A program made the position numbers and the translations under genes. The notes beneath the pieces are model-generated. The model saw only the letters and a list, made by a program, of their open reading frames with translations. It made no database searches and was not told where the DNA came from. 62,594 bases of DNA from JBNKWA01 sp050299555 (lineage in GTDB: Bacteria; Pseudomonadota; Alphaproteobacteria; Rhodobacterales; Rhodobacteraceae), in the NCBI GenBank assembly GCA_050299555.1, contig JBNKWA010000033.1:1-62594 (forward strand). The letters run 5' to 3'. Positions 36,904 through 45,551 of this stretch are shown here, piece by piece (position 1 is the first letter of the stretch; each line of letters opens with the position of its first letter).

Positions 36904-38436
36904 ATGCGTCAGGTTCTCGAGGAACTGGAGACCCGCCGCGCCGGTGCACGCATCGGCGGTGGCCAGAAGCGCATCGACGCCCAGCACGGCAAGGGCAAGC
37001 TCATCGCCCGCGAGCGCATCGAGGTGCTGCTCGACCCCGGCAGCTTCGAAGAGTTCGACATGTTCGTCACTCATCGCTGCACCGATTTCGGCATGGCCGA
37101 GACCACCATGTCCGGCGATGGCGTGGTTACCGGCTGGGGTACCGTCAACGGCCGCCAGGTCTATGTCTTCAGCCAGGACTTCACCGTCTTCGGCGGCTCG
37201 CTCTCCGAAACCCACGCCCAGAAGATCTGCAAGATCATGGACATGGCGATGAAGGTGGGCGCACCGGTGATCGGCCTGAACGATTCCGGCGGTGCCCGCA
37301 TCCAGGAAGGCGTCGCCTCGCTGGCGGGCTATGCCGACGTCTTCCAGCGCAACGTGCTCGCCTCGGGCGTGATCCCGCAGATCAGCGTCATTATGGGCCC
37401 CTGCGCCGGCGGCGCGGTCTATTCGCCGGCGATGACCGACTTCATCTACATGGTGCGCGACTCGTCCTACATGTTCGTCACCGGTCCCGACGTGGTGAAG
37501 ACGGTGACCAACGAGATCGTCACCGCCGAGGAACTGGGCGGGGCCAAGACCCACACATCCAAGTCCTCGGTCGCCGACGCCGCTTTCGAGAACGACATCG
37601 AGGCGCTGATCGAGGTGCGCCGGCTGATCGACTTCCTGCCGCTGTCAAACCGCGAGAAACCGCCGCTCCGGCCCTTCTTCGACGATCCCGGACGGATCGA
37701 GGACAGCCTCGACACCCTGGTGCCGGACAACCCCAACCAGCCCTACGACATGAAGGAGCTGATCCTGAAGGTCGCCGACGAGGGCGATTTCCTCGAGATC
37801 CAGGCCGATTTCGCCCGCAACATCGTCACCGGTTTCATCCGCATCGAGGGCTCCACCGTCGGGGTGGTAGCGAACCAGCCGATGGTGCTGGCCGGCTGCC
37901 TCGACATCGAATCGAGCCGCAAGGCGGCGCGGTTCGTGCGTTTCTGCGACGCCTTCGAGATCCCGATCCTGACCTTCGTCGATGTGCCGGGCTTCCTGCC
38001 CGGCACGGCGCAGGAATTCGGCGGCGTCATCAAGCACGGCGCCAAGCTGCTCTTCGCATTCGGCGAGGCGACGGTGCCCAAGGTCACCGTCATCACCCGC
38101 AAGGCCTATGGCGGTGCCTACGACGTGATGAGCTCAAAGCACCTGCGCGGCGACATCAACTATGCCTGGCCCACTGCCGAGATCGCCGTCATGGGCGCCA
38201 AGGGAGCGGTCGAGATCCTGTATCGCGGCGAACTCGGTGACGCCGACAAGATCGCCGGCCGCACCAAGGACTACGAGCGGCGCTTCGCCAACCCGTTCGT
38301 CGCCGCCGAAAAGGGCTTCATCGACGAGGTCATCATGCCCCATTCCACCCGCAAGCGGGTGGCTCGTGCCTTCGCCGCCTTGCGCGGCAAGAGCTTGCAG
38401 AACCCGTGGAAGAAGCATGACAACATTCCACTCTGA
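36904..38436 (+). CDS. pccB: Propionyl-CoA carboxylase beta subunit (carboxyltransferase)
   Basis: A 510-residue carboxyltransferase that moves CO2 from carboxybiotin to propionyl-CoA, giving methylmalonyl-CoA. The two crotonase-like halves are visible: QDFTVFGGSLSETHAQKICK and LNDSGGARIQEGVASLAGYA, then GPCAGGAVYSPAMTDF, in the first; VPGFLPGTAQEFGGVIKHGA and KAYGGAYDVMSSKHLRGD in the second. Length and ends match PccB. GGAGGG precedes ATG 36904. Regulated by PccR, divergent from this gene. Confidence 0.96.
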   Translation: MRQVLEELETRRAGARIGGGQKRIDAQHGKGKLIARERIEVLLDPGSFEEFDMFVTHRCTDFGMAETTMSGDGVVTGWGTVNGRQVYVFSQDFTVFGGSLSETHAQKICKIMDMAMKVGAPVIGLNDSGGARIQEGVASLAGYADVFQRNVLASGVIPQISVIMGPCAGGAVYSPAMTDFIYMVRDSSYMFVTGPDVVKTVTNEIVTAEELGGAKTHTSKSSVADAAFENDIEALIEVRRLIDFLPLSNREKPPLRPFFDDPGRIEDSLDTLVPDNPNQPYDMKELILKVADEGDFLEIQADFARNIVTGFIRIEGSTVGVVANQPMVLAGCLDIESSRKAARFVRFCDAFEIPILTFVDVPGFLPGTAQEFGGVIKHGAKLLFAFGEATVPKVTVITRKAYGGAYDVMSSKHLRGDINYAWPTAEIAVMGAKGAVEILYRGELGDADKIAGRTKDYERRFANPFVAAEKGFIDEVIMPHSTRKRVARAFAALRGKSLQNPWKKHDNIPL

Positions 38437-38522
38437 CCCTGGCCGGCGGCTGATGGCCCGCGCATCAATGCCGCAGGGCAGGGGCCTTGGCGCCGCGCCA
38501 GCGATGCGCGACAATGCCGGCC

Positions 38523-38750
38523 ATGAACCTGCCGCCGATGATCCGATTCATGCTGCGCCATGCCCTGAACGGCATCGTCATCGGCTGCGTGCTGACGCTG
38601 GCCCTGATCCGCTTCGATGTCTGGGGGATCGGCTCGGCGCTCGAGGCCGACAGCTCCGGCCTTGCCACGTTCATCCTGTTCTTCCAGATGGCCATGACCT
38701 TCGGCGGGGTGGCAATCGGCGTCGCGGTGATGGCTCTCGGCGAGGACTGA
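38523..38750 (+). CDS. Small two-helix membrane protein in the pcc cluster
   Basis: About 75 residues: LPPMIRFMLRHALNGIVIGC, then VLTLALIRFDVWGIG, and a second helix ATFILFFQMAMTFGGVAIGV then AVMAL. I recall a similar small membrane protein between pccB and pccA in related bacteria, with no known role. Several in-frame ATG codons (38514, 38523, 38538, 38550) make the start uncertain, and no strong ribosome site is seen. Confidence 0.6.
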   Translation: MNLPPMIRFMLRHALNGIVIGCVLTLALIRFDVWGIGSALEADSSGLATFILFFQMAMTFGGVAIGVAVMALGED

Positions 38751-38832
38751 CAGCCGCACCCGTTGCAGTCCGCCGGGCTTGCGATATCGTTGCCGTACGG
38801 CAAGGTGTCGGCTGCTTCCCCGGCGCCGCCGG

Positions 38833-38855
38833 CGCGCCGGGCACGACCCGGCGCG
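38833..38855. repeat. Perfect 9-bp inverted repeat
   Basis: CGCGCCGGG (38833-38841) and CCCGGCGCG (38847-38855) with loop CACGA. It lies between the small membrane protein and the first lipoprotein gene. No T-run follows on either strand, so a terminator role is possible but unproven. Confidence 0.5.
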
Positions 38856-38886
38856 ACAACAGGGAAGCTTTGGAAAGGAACGTGGA

Positions 38887-39012
38887 ATGTCCGCAGTTGC
38901 AAAGACCGTCCTGGCGGTTGCAACGATCCTCACCGTGGCGGCTTGCGCGCAGCAGCCGCAGCCCGGGCCGGTGGTCATCGAGCCCGAGCCGACCTACTCC
39001 GGCAAGCCGTAG
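38887..39012 (+). CDS. Tiny lipoprotein (41 residues)
   Basis: MSAVAKTVLAVATILTVAAC is a lipoprotein signal with lipobox TVAAC, cleaved before the Cys. The mature part is only about 22 residues, Pro/Gln-rich (AQQPQPGPVVIEPEPTYSGKP). AAAGGA precedes the ATG. Small Pro-rich lipoproteins of this kind occur beside pccB in related genomes as far as I recall. Function unknown. Confidence 0.65.
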   Translation: MSAVAKTVLAVATILTVAACAQQPQPGPVVIEPEPTYSGKP

Positions 39013-39032
39013 GGCGTCCGCCGGTTTCGGCC

Positions 39033-39056
39033 GCGGCGCCCGGGATCTGGCGCCGC
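39033..39056 (+). terminator. GC hairpin after the 41-residue lipoprotein gene
   Basis: GCGGCGCC (39033-39040) and GGCGCCGC (39049-39056) form a perfect 8-bp stem with an 8-base loop, 21 bases past the stop codon, followed by the pyrimidine-rich GCTTCTCTT. A plausible intrinsic terminator with a weak T-run. Confidence 0.5.
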
Positions 39057-39183
39057 GCTTCTCTTGGCGGTTCTCCGCGCATGGTCACGCGATAGTGGCC
39101 AAACCGGCAACAGATAGTGACGGCGCCCCGCCAGCACTCTATTCTTCCTGCCACGAGGTAGAGTTCTCTCAAGGAGCCAGAAA

Positions 39184-39384
39184 ATGGTCAGGAAGTCATT
39201 TGCCGCGCTTGCGGCGCTACTCATGCTCGCTGCCTGCGGCGATACCGTTGGTGAGCAGGCCCTCATCGGTGCCGGCGCCGGCGCTGCCACTGCGGCGGTG
39301 CTCGACGGCGACATCGTCGCCGGTGCGGCGGTCGGGGCCGCGGGCAACACGCTCTACTGCCAGCAATATCCATCGCGCTGCTGA
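39184..39384 (+). CDS. Small glycine-zipper lipoprotein (66 residues)
   Basis: MVRKSFAALAALLMLAACGD is a lipoprotein signal with lipobox MLAAC. The mature part (ALIGAGAGAATAAVLDGDIV then AGAAVGAAGNTLYC) is an alternating Gly/Ala zipper that can pack in or on a membrane, and the chain ends with two Cys in YCQQYPSRC that could form a disulfide. AAGGAG precedes the ATG. It resembles the next gene. Function unknown. Confidence 0.72.
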   Translation: MVRKSFAALAALLMLAACGDTVGEQALIGAGAGAATAAVLDGDIVAGAAVGAAGNTLYCQQYPSRC

Positions 39385-39465
39385 TCGCGGTGGTCTGACG
39401 GGATCGCGGCGCTGCCGGGGTTGGCTCCGGCGGTGCTCCGGTCCTTTTGTGGCAGGGAGTATCAC

Positions 39466-39654
39466 ATGCGGAAAACCATCTTGCGCGGGTCTTGTCTCGC
39501 CGCTGTGCTTGGCCTGCTGGCCGGCTGTGGCGACACGCCCGTCGAACGCGGCTTGTCGGGCGCGGCCATCGGGGCCGGCGTCGCGGTGGCGGCGAATATC
39601 AATCCAGTCGCCGGCCTCTTGGTCGGTGGGGCAGCCGGGGTCGCGGTGCAATAG
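39466..39654 (+). CDS. Small glycine-zipper lipoprotein (62 residues)
   Basis: MRKTILRGSCLAAVLGLLAG then CGDTPVERGLSGAAIGAGVA: a lipoprotein signal ending LLAGC and a Gly/Ala-rich mature segment ending LLVGGAAGVAVQ. The mature N-termini CGDT are shared with the preceding lipoprotein (39184), suggesting a duplicated pair. GGGAG is six bases from the ATG. It stops 39 bases before pccA and is probably co-transcribed with it. Confidence 0.72.
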   Translation: MRKTILRGSCLAAVLGLLAGCGDTPVERGLSGAAIGAGVAVAANINPVAGLLVGGAAGVAVQ

Positions 39655-39693
39655 CCGCGCGCGCATCCCCGGCCTTCAGCGGGGGTGCGCCTG

Positions 39694-41694
39694 ATGCTCA
39701 AGAAGATCCTCATCGCCAATCGCGGCGAGATCGCCTGCCGGGTCATCAAGACGGCCCGGCGCATGGGTATCGCCACGGTCGCGGTGCATTCCGAGGCCGA
39801 CCGCAACGCGCTGCATGTGCGCATGGCCGACGAGGCGGTGCATATCGGCCCGCCGCCGGCCTCGGAAAGCTACATCGTCATCGACAGGATCATGGCCGCC
39901 ATCCGCCAGACTGGCGCCGATGCCGTCCACCCCGGCTATGGCTTTCTGTCCGAACGTGCCGAGTTCGCCGAGGCGCTGGCCGCTGCCGGCGTCGCCTTCA
40001 TCGGTCCGCCTGTCGGCGCCATCCAGGCCATGGGCGACAAGATCACGTCCAAGAAGCTGGCCGCCGAGGCGGGGGTCTCCACCGTGCCCGGCTTCATGGG
40101 GCTGATCGACGACGCCGACCACGCGGTCAAGATCGCCGGCGAGATCGGCTTTCCGGTGATGATCAAGGCCAGTGCCGGCGGTGGCGGCAAGGGCATGCGC
40201 ATCGCCTGGAACGAGACCGAGGCGCGCGAGGGGTTCCAGTCGTCCAAGAACGAGGCGAAGTCCAGCTTCGGCGACGACCGCATCTTCATCGAGAAGTTCG
40301 TCACCCAGCCACGGCATATCGAGATCCAGGTGCTCGGCGACACGCACGGCAACTGCGTCTATCTCGGCGAACGGGAATGCTCGATCCAGCGCCGGAACCA
40401 GAAGGTGATCGAGGAGGCGCCGTCACCCTTCCTCGACGCCGCCACCCGCAAGGCCATGGGCGAGCAGGCGGTGGCGCTGGCCCAGGCCGTGGACTACTGC
40501 TCCGCCGGCACCGTGGAGTTCATCGTCGACGGTGACCGCAATTTCTACTTTCTCGAGATGAACACGCGCCTGCAGGTCGAGCACCCGGTGACCGAGCTCA
40601 TTACCGGCTTCGACCTCGTCGAACAGATGATCCGCGTCGCGGCGGGCGAGAAGCTCGGCTTCGGCCAGGCGGACGTCAAGCTGAACGGCTGGGCCATCGA
40701 AAGCCGGCTTTATGCCGAGGACCCGTACCGCAACTTCCTGCCCTCCATCGGGCGGCTCACCCGCTATCGCCCGCCGGCCGAAAGCGCCAGCGACACGGCG
40801 GTGGTGCGCAACGATACCGGCGTCTTCGAAGGCGGCGAGATCTCGATGTTCTACGATCCGATGATCGCCAAGCTGTGCACCTGGGCCCCGACCCGGGGCG
40901 AGGCGATCGAGGGCATGCGCAACGCGCTCGACGCCTTCGAGGTCGAGGGGATCGGCCACAACCTGCCGTTCCTCTCGGCGGTCATGGACCATCCCCGCTT
41001 TGTCGACGGCGCGATGACCACCGCCTTCATCGCCGAGGAATTTCCTGATGGCTTCAACGGCGTTTCGCTGCCCGCGCCGGTCCTGCGCCGGCTCGCGGCC
41101 GCCGCCGCGGCGATGTTCCGGGTCCGCGAGATCCGCGATGCCCGCGTCTCCGGCCGACTCGGCAACCACGAACGCGAGGTCGGCGCCGACTGGGTGGTCT
41201 CCATCGACGGCAACGACTGGCCGGTGGTGATCGCCGCCGACCGTGACGGCGCCACCGTGCGTTTCGACGATGGCACCGCTTACCGCGTCACCTCCGGCTG
41301 GCTTCCAGGCAACCCTCTTGCCGTTCTCGCGATCGACGGCGAGACCCTGACCGTGAAAGTCGGCCAGCGCCCCTCGGGCTTCCGCATGCGCCACCGTGGC
41401 GCCGATCTCGATGTGCGGGTGCAGACGCCGCGTGTCTTCGAGCTGTCCGGGCACATGCTGGAGAAGGTGCCCCCCGACACCTCGAAGATGCTGCTCTGCC
41501 CGATGCCGGGGCTGGTGGTCTCCATCGCCGTCGGCGAGGGCGACGAGGTCGAAGACGGTCAGGCCCTGTGCACGGTCGAGGCGATGAAGATGGAGAACGT
41601 GCTGCGGGCCGAGCGCAAGACCAGGGTCAGCCGCATCAACGTCGAACCGGGCCAAAGCCTGGCGGTGGACGAGATCATCATGGAGTTCGACTGA
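39694..41694 (+). CDS. pccA: Propionyl-CoA carboxylase alpha subunit (biotin carboxylase and carrier)
   Basis: A 666-residue protein. The biotin carboxylase domain begins MLKKILIANRGEIACRVIKT, with the ATP-grasp glycine loop SAGGGGKGMRIAWNE near residue 164 and the catalytic region EMNTRLQVEHPVTEL near 288. A central linking domain contacts the beta subunit. The biotinyl domain ends the chain with VEAMKMENVLRAE, biotin lysine near residue 631. ATG 39694 fits the family start; a GTG at 39685 is also possible. Together with pccB it forms the full enzyme, although separated from it by four small genes. Confidence 0.96.
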   Translation: MLKKILIANRGEIACRVIKTARRMGIATVAVHSEADRNALHVRMADEAVHIGPPPASESYIVIDRIMAAIRQTGADAVHPGYGFLSERAEFAEALAAAGVAFIGPPVGAIQAMGDKITSKKLAAEAGVSTVPGFMGLIDDADHAVKIAGEIGFPVMIKASAGGGGKGMRIAWNETEAREGFQSSKNEAKSSFGDDRIFIEKFVTQPRHIEIQVLGDTHGNCVYLGERECSIQRRNQKVIEEAPSPFLDAATRKAMGEQAVALAQAVDYCSAGTVEFIVDGDRNFYFLEMNTRLQVEHPVTELITGFDLVEQMIRVAAGEKLGFGQADVKLNGWAIESRLYAEDPYRNFLPSIGRLTRYRPPAESASDTAVVRNDTGVFEGGEISMFYDPMIAKLCTWAPTRGEAIEGMRNALDAFEVEGIGHNLPFLSAVMDHPRFVDGAMTTAFIAEEFPDGFNGVSLPAPVLRRLAAAAAAMFRVREIRDARVSGRLGNHEREVGADWVVSIDGNDWPVVIAADRDGATVRFDDGTAYRVTSGWLPGNPLAVLAIDGETLTVKVGQRPSGFRMRHRGADLDVRVQTPRVFELSGHMLEKVPPDTSKMLLCPMPGLVVSIAVGEGDEVEDGQALCTVEAMKMENVLRAERKTRVSRINVEPGQSLAVDEIIMEFD

Positions 41695-41760
41695 CATGCC
41701 GGTTGTCCCACCAGACAGCGCGGTGGCGGCGCCGGGCCCGGTCGCACGCGGCCTTGCCGG

Positions 41761-42180
41761 TCAGCGGAAATCCCGACCGATCTCCTGCCGCCTCAGCGTT
41801 GTGCGGTCGATCTCGCGGATGATCTCGCGCACCGTGACCGGGCGCGGCTTGCGCAGCAGCACGGTGCCGTCCTTGTCGACCAGCAGGAACTGGAAATCGC
41901 GCGGGTGGAACCGGTCGCGCAGTGCGCTCTCCTCGCCCGGCGTGGTATTGACCACGATCACCACGTCGCGGTCCTCCAGTTCGGCTATCCGCGCATCGAG
42001 CTCGGCAAGCTGGCTTACCAGCCGCGGATCGGCCTCCGAATCGGCGAAAAGCACGATCGGCCGGCTGACCCATTCCAGGCTCCTGAGGTCCGGCTCCGTC
42101 GCCTCGGTGGCAAGCGCGACGCCCGCCGCCACGGCGACCGCGACGCCCACCAGAACCCGCCTGACCCAGAATCCACTCAT
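41761..42180 (-). CDS. DUF4174 thioredoxin-fold-like exported protein
   Basis: A 139-residue protein. Residues 1-28 form a signal or anchor (WVRRVLVGVAVAVAAGVALA). The rest, LEWVSRPIVLFADSEADPRL then RDVVIVVNTTPGEESALRDR, then FLLVDKDGTVLLRKPRPVTV, fits DUF4174, a family with a thioredoxin-like fold but no Cys-x-x-Cys here. It converges with pccA and diverges from the mutase gene. No function known. Confidence 0.8.
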   Translation of the reverse strand: MSGFWVRRVLVGVAVAVAAGVALATEATEPDLRSLEWVSRPIVLFADSEADPRLVSQLAELDARIAELEDRDVVIVVNTTPGEESALRDRFHPRDFQFLLVDKDGTVLLRKPRPVTVREIIREIDRTTLRRQEIGRDFR

Positions 42181-42251
42181 CCCCCTCAAGATATGCGGGA
42201 TTGCCGCCGATGCCAGTGGCAATCATCGCTACCCGCTCAAGGAGGTGCCGC

Positions 42252-44408
42252 ATGGGCCATCCAACACCTGACGAATGGCGTGCGCTGGCCGCGCGCGAAC
42301 TGAAGGGCGCCGATCCCGACACGCTGACCTGGGAGACGCCCGAGGGGATCGCCCTCAAGCCGCTCTACACCGAGGACGATCTGGCCGGGCTCGGCCATCT
42401 CGGCTCGCTGCCGGGGCTCGCGCCCTTCACCCGTGGCCCGCGGGCGACCATGTATGCCGGGCGCCCTTGGACCATCCGCCAGTATGCCGGCTTCTCGACA
42501 GCCGAGGACTCCAACGCCTTCTACCGCAAGGCGCTGGCGGCGGGGCAGCAGGGCGTTTCGGTGGCCTTCGATCTGGCCACCCATCGTGGCTATGACAGCG
42601 ATCACCCCCGCGTCGTCGGCGATGTCGGCAAGGCCGGCGTGGCGATCGACAGCGTCGAGGACATGAAGATCCTCTTCGACGGCATCCCCTTGGAAAAGAT
42701 CAGCGTCTCGATGACCATGAACGGTGCGGTGATCCCGGTGCTGGCCGCCTTCATCGTCGCCGGCGAGGAGCAGGGCGTGCCGCTGGCTCAGCTCTCCGGC
42801 ACCATCCAGAACGACATCCTGAAAGAGTTCATGGTCCGCAACACCTATATCTACCCACCCGGACCGAGCATGAGGATTGTCTCGGACATCATTGAATACA
42901 CGTCGAAATTCATGCCGAAGTTCAATTCGATCTCGATCTCCGGCTACCACATGCAGGAGGCCGGCGCGACGCTGGTGCAGGAGCTTGCCTTCACGCTGGC
43001 CGACGGCAAGGAATACGTGAAGGCGGCCATCGAGCGCGGCATGGATGTCGATGCCTTCGCCGGCCGGCTGTCATTCTTCTTCGCCATCGGCATGAACCTG
43101 TTCATGGAGGCGGCCAAGCTGCGCGCGGCGCGACTTCTGTGGCACCGGATCATGACCGACTTCGGCGCCAAGAAGCCCTCCAGCCTGATGCTGCGCACCC
43201 ATTGCCAGACCTCCGGCGTCAGCCTGCAGGAGCAGGACCCCTACAACAACGTCGTGCGCACCGCCTACGAGGCGCTGGCGGCGGTCCTCGGCGGCACCCA
43301 GTCGCTGCACACGAACTCCTTCGACGAAGCCATTGCCCTGCCGACGGAATTCTCCTCCCGGATCGCCCGCAACACGCAGCTCATCCTGCAGCACGAGACC
43401 GGTGTGACCCACGTGGTCGATCCGCTCGCCGGCAGCTACTACGTCGAAAGCCTGACCGCACGGCTGGCCGAGGAGGCTTGGGCGCTGATCGAGGAGGTGG
43501 ACGGGCTTGGCGGCATGACCCGGGCGGTGGAATCCGGAATGCCCAAGCTCCGCATCGAGGAGGCCGCGGCGCGGCGACAGGCGGCGGTGGATCGCGGCGA
43601 CGAGGTGATCGTTGGTGTCAACCGCTACCGGCCTGGCGAGCCTGACGAGATCGACATTCTCGACGTCGACAACGTCAAGGTCCGCCAGGCACAGGTGGCG
43701 CGGCTGGAGCGCATCCGCCGGGAACGCGACGGTACCGCCTGCGATGCCACCCTTGCGGCGCTGGAAAAGGCCGCCGCCTCAGGTGAGGGCAACCTCTTGG
43801 CGCTGGCGGTCGAGGCCGCCCGGGCACGGGCCTCGGTCGGCGAGATCTCCGACGCCATGGAGCGCGCCTTCGGCCGCCACAGTGCCGAGGTCAGGACGCT
43901 CGCCGGTGTCTACGGCGCCGCCTATCAGGGCGACGAGGAATTTGCCGCGATCCAGAGGGACGTCGAAAATTTCGCCGCCGAGGAAGGCCGCCGCCCCCGC
44001 ATGCTGGTGGTCAAGATGGGCCAGGACGGCCACGACCGCGGCGCCAAGGTGATCGCCACCGCCTTCGCCGATATCGGCTTCGACGTCGATGTGGGCCCGC
44101 TGTTCCAGACCCCCGAGGAAGCTGCCCAGGACGCCATCGACAACGACGTGCATGTGGTCGGCATCTCGTCCCAGGCCGCCGGCCACAAGACCCTGGCGCC
44201 CAAGCTGGTCGAGGCGCTCAAGGCCCATGGCGCCGGTGACATCATCGTCATCTGCGGCGGCGTGATCCCGCAGCAGGATTACCGGTTCCTCCAGGATCAC
44301 GGCGTCAAGGCGATCTTCGGCCCCGGCACCAACATTCCCGCCGCGGCCAGGGACATCCTTGGCCTGATCCGCTCGGCGCGCACTGCCTCTTCCCGGGCCG
44401 CGGGGTGA
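42252..44408 (+). CDS. scpA: Methylmalonyl-CoA mutase
   Basis: A 718-residue adenosylcobalamin enzyme that converts (R)-methylmalonyl-CoA to succinyl-CoA, completing propionyl-CoA assimilation. The N-terminal TIM barrel binds the substrate (RGPRATMYAGRPWTIRQYAG and SGTIQNDILKEFMVRNTYIY). The C-terminal B12-binding domain has the base-off histidine motif GQDGHDRGAKVIATAF near residue 590 and VGISSQAAGHKTLAP. Full-length single-chain form. A near-ideal ribosome site AAGGAGGT precedes ATG 42252. It is the pathway step after PccAB. The methylmalonyl-CoA epimerase gene is not in the window. Confidence 0.96.
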   Translation: MGHPTPDEWRALAARELKGADPDTLTWETPEGIALKPLYTEDDLAGLGHLGSLPGLAPFTRGPRATMYAGRPWTIRQYAGFSTAEDSNAFYRKALAAGQQGVSVAFDLATHRGYDSDHPRVVGDVGKAGVAIDSVEDMKILFDGIPLEKISVSMTMNGAVIPVLAAFIVAGEEQGVPLAQLSGTIQNDILKEFMVRNTYIYPPGPSMRIVSDIIEYTSKFMPKFNSISISGYHMQEAGATLVQELAFTLADGKEYVKAAIERGMDVDAFAGRLSFFFAIGMNLFMEAAKLRAARLLWHRIMTDFGAKKPSSLMLRTHCQTSGVSLQEQDPYNNVVRTAYEALAAVLGGTQSLHTNSFDEAIALPTEFSSRIARNTQLILQHETGVTHVVDPLAGSYYVESLTARLAEEAWALIEEVDGLGGMTRAVESGMPKLRIEEAAARRQAAVDRGDEVIVGVNRYRPGEPDEIDILDVDNVKVRQAQVARLERIRRERDGTACDATLAALEKAAASGEGNLLALAVEAARARASVGEISDAMERAFGRHSAEVRTLAGVYGAAYQGDEEFAAIQRDVENFAAEEGRRPRMLVVKMGQDGHDRGAKVIATAFADIGFDVDVGPLFQTPEEAAQDAIDNDVHVVGISSQAAGHKTLAPKLVEALKAHGAGDIIVICGGVIPQQDYRFLQDHGVKAIFGPGTNIPAAARDILGLIRSARTASSRAAG

Positions 44409-44508
44409 GGCGCCGCCTCCGAAACGCTGCCGCCGACCACCGGCCTGCAGCCTGCCGGCGGCCGGTCTGACGAACACGGGGCCGGGTCCCGGCACAGGAG
44501 GGAGCCTC

Positions 44509-45498
44509 ATGCGGATCGCTATCGTGGGTGCCGGCGGGATTGGTGGCTACCTTGCGGCCCGGCTCACCGCGGCGGGAACCGAGGTGGCTGTGCTGGCCCG
44601 CGGCAGCCAGCTTCAGGCGATCCGTGCCGGCGGGCTTCGCCTCGACGAACCCGATGGCAGCCTGACCGCGCACCCGGCAATCGCCACCGACGACGCTGCC
44701 GCGCTGGCGCAGCCCGACATCGTCGTGATCGCGGTCAAGGCGCACCAGGTCGCGGCGGCGCTCGACCAGATCGCCCCTGCGGTGGGGCCGCGGACCCTGG
44801 TGCTGCCGTTCCAGAACGGCGTCGACGCGCCGGACCAGGTGGCCGCCGCCTTCGGCCGCGAGCGGGCGCTGATCGGCGTCGCCCGGATCTTCGTCAACAT
44901 CACCGCGCCCGGCGTCCTCACCCGCTACGGCGCCGTGCGCAGCTTCACTATCGGCGATATCGACGGGCGCCAGGACATTGCGCCGGTGCGGGCGCTGCGC
45001 GCACTGCTGGGCGCGGCCGGCGTCGAGGCTCCGGACTGCACCGATGTGCGCGCCGATCTGTGGACCAAGTTCGTCCTTTTCAGCGCCGCGTCGGGGCTCA
45101 CCGCCGGCACCCGCGCCAGCTTTGGCCACATTCTCGCACACCCGTCGCTGCGTGCGCTGGCGCGGCGGCTTATGAACGAGGTGGTGGCGCTGGCCGGGGC
45201 CGAAGGCATCACCCTGCCGCCCGACGTGGTCGACCGGATGATGGAGTTCCTGGCCAGCATGCCGCCCGAGGGTCGTACCTCGACCGCCCACGACCTCGCC
45301 CATGGCCGGCCGCTGGAGACCGACCACCTTTGCGGCGCGGTGGCGCGGCGAGGGGCGGCCCTCGGCCTCGACATGCCCGCCAGCGCCACCATCGCGGCGC
45401 TGCTGGAACCCTGGAAGGCGGGCTCGCCGCCCGAGAAGCCGCCGCACGAGAAGCCGCCGCACGAGCCGCCCCGACGGCGGCAGCAACCGGACCCTTGA
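44509..45498 (+). CDS. panE: 2-dehydropantoate 2-reductase (ketopantoate reductase family)
   Basis: A 329-residue NADPH-dependent reductase. N-terminal Rossmann motif MRIAIVGAGGIGGYLAARLT; VKAHQVAAALDQIAPAVGPR; QNGVDAPDQVAAAFG; and the C-terminal catalytic Lys region DLWTKFVLFSAASGLTA match ketopantoate reductase, a step of pantothenate and CoA synthesis. Other oxidoreductases share this fold, so substrate is probable, not certain. The C-terminus has an unusual basic/Pro tail with two EKPPH units. GGAGGGAG precedes the ATG. Confidence 0.85.
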   Translation: MRIAIVGAGGIGGYLAARLTAAGTEVAVLARGSQLQAIRAGGLRLDEPDGSLTAHPAIATDDAAALAQPDIVVIAVKAHQVAAALDQIAPAVGPRTLVLPFQNGVDAPDQVAAAFGRERALIGVARIFVNITAPGVLTRYGAVRSFTIGDIDGRQDIAPVRALRALLGAAGVEAPDCTDVRADLWTKFVLFSAASGLTAGTRASFGHILAHPSLRALARRLMNEVVALAGAEGITLPPDVVDRMMEFLASMPPEGRTSTAHDLAHGRPLETDHLCGAVARRGAALGLDMPASATIAALLEPWKAGSPPEKPPHEKPPHEPPRRRQQPDP

Positions 45499-45551
45499 CA
45501 GCCGCCCCGGCCGGTGGATTGATCGGCGGCTTGATTGCACAGGGGGCACTG

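Noticed and set aside
42181..42251. PccR site upstream of methylmalonyl-CoA mutase
   Set aside because: No TTTGCAAA or close variant in this interval.
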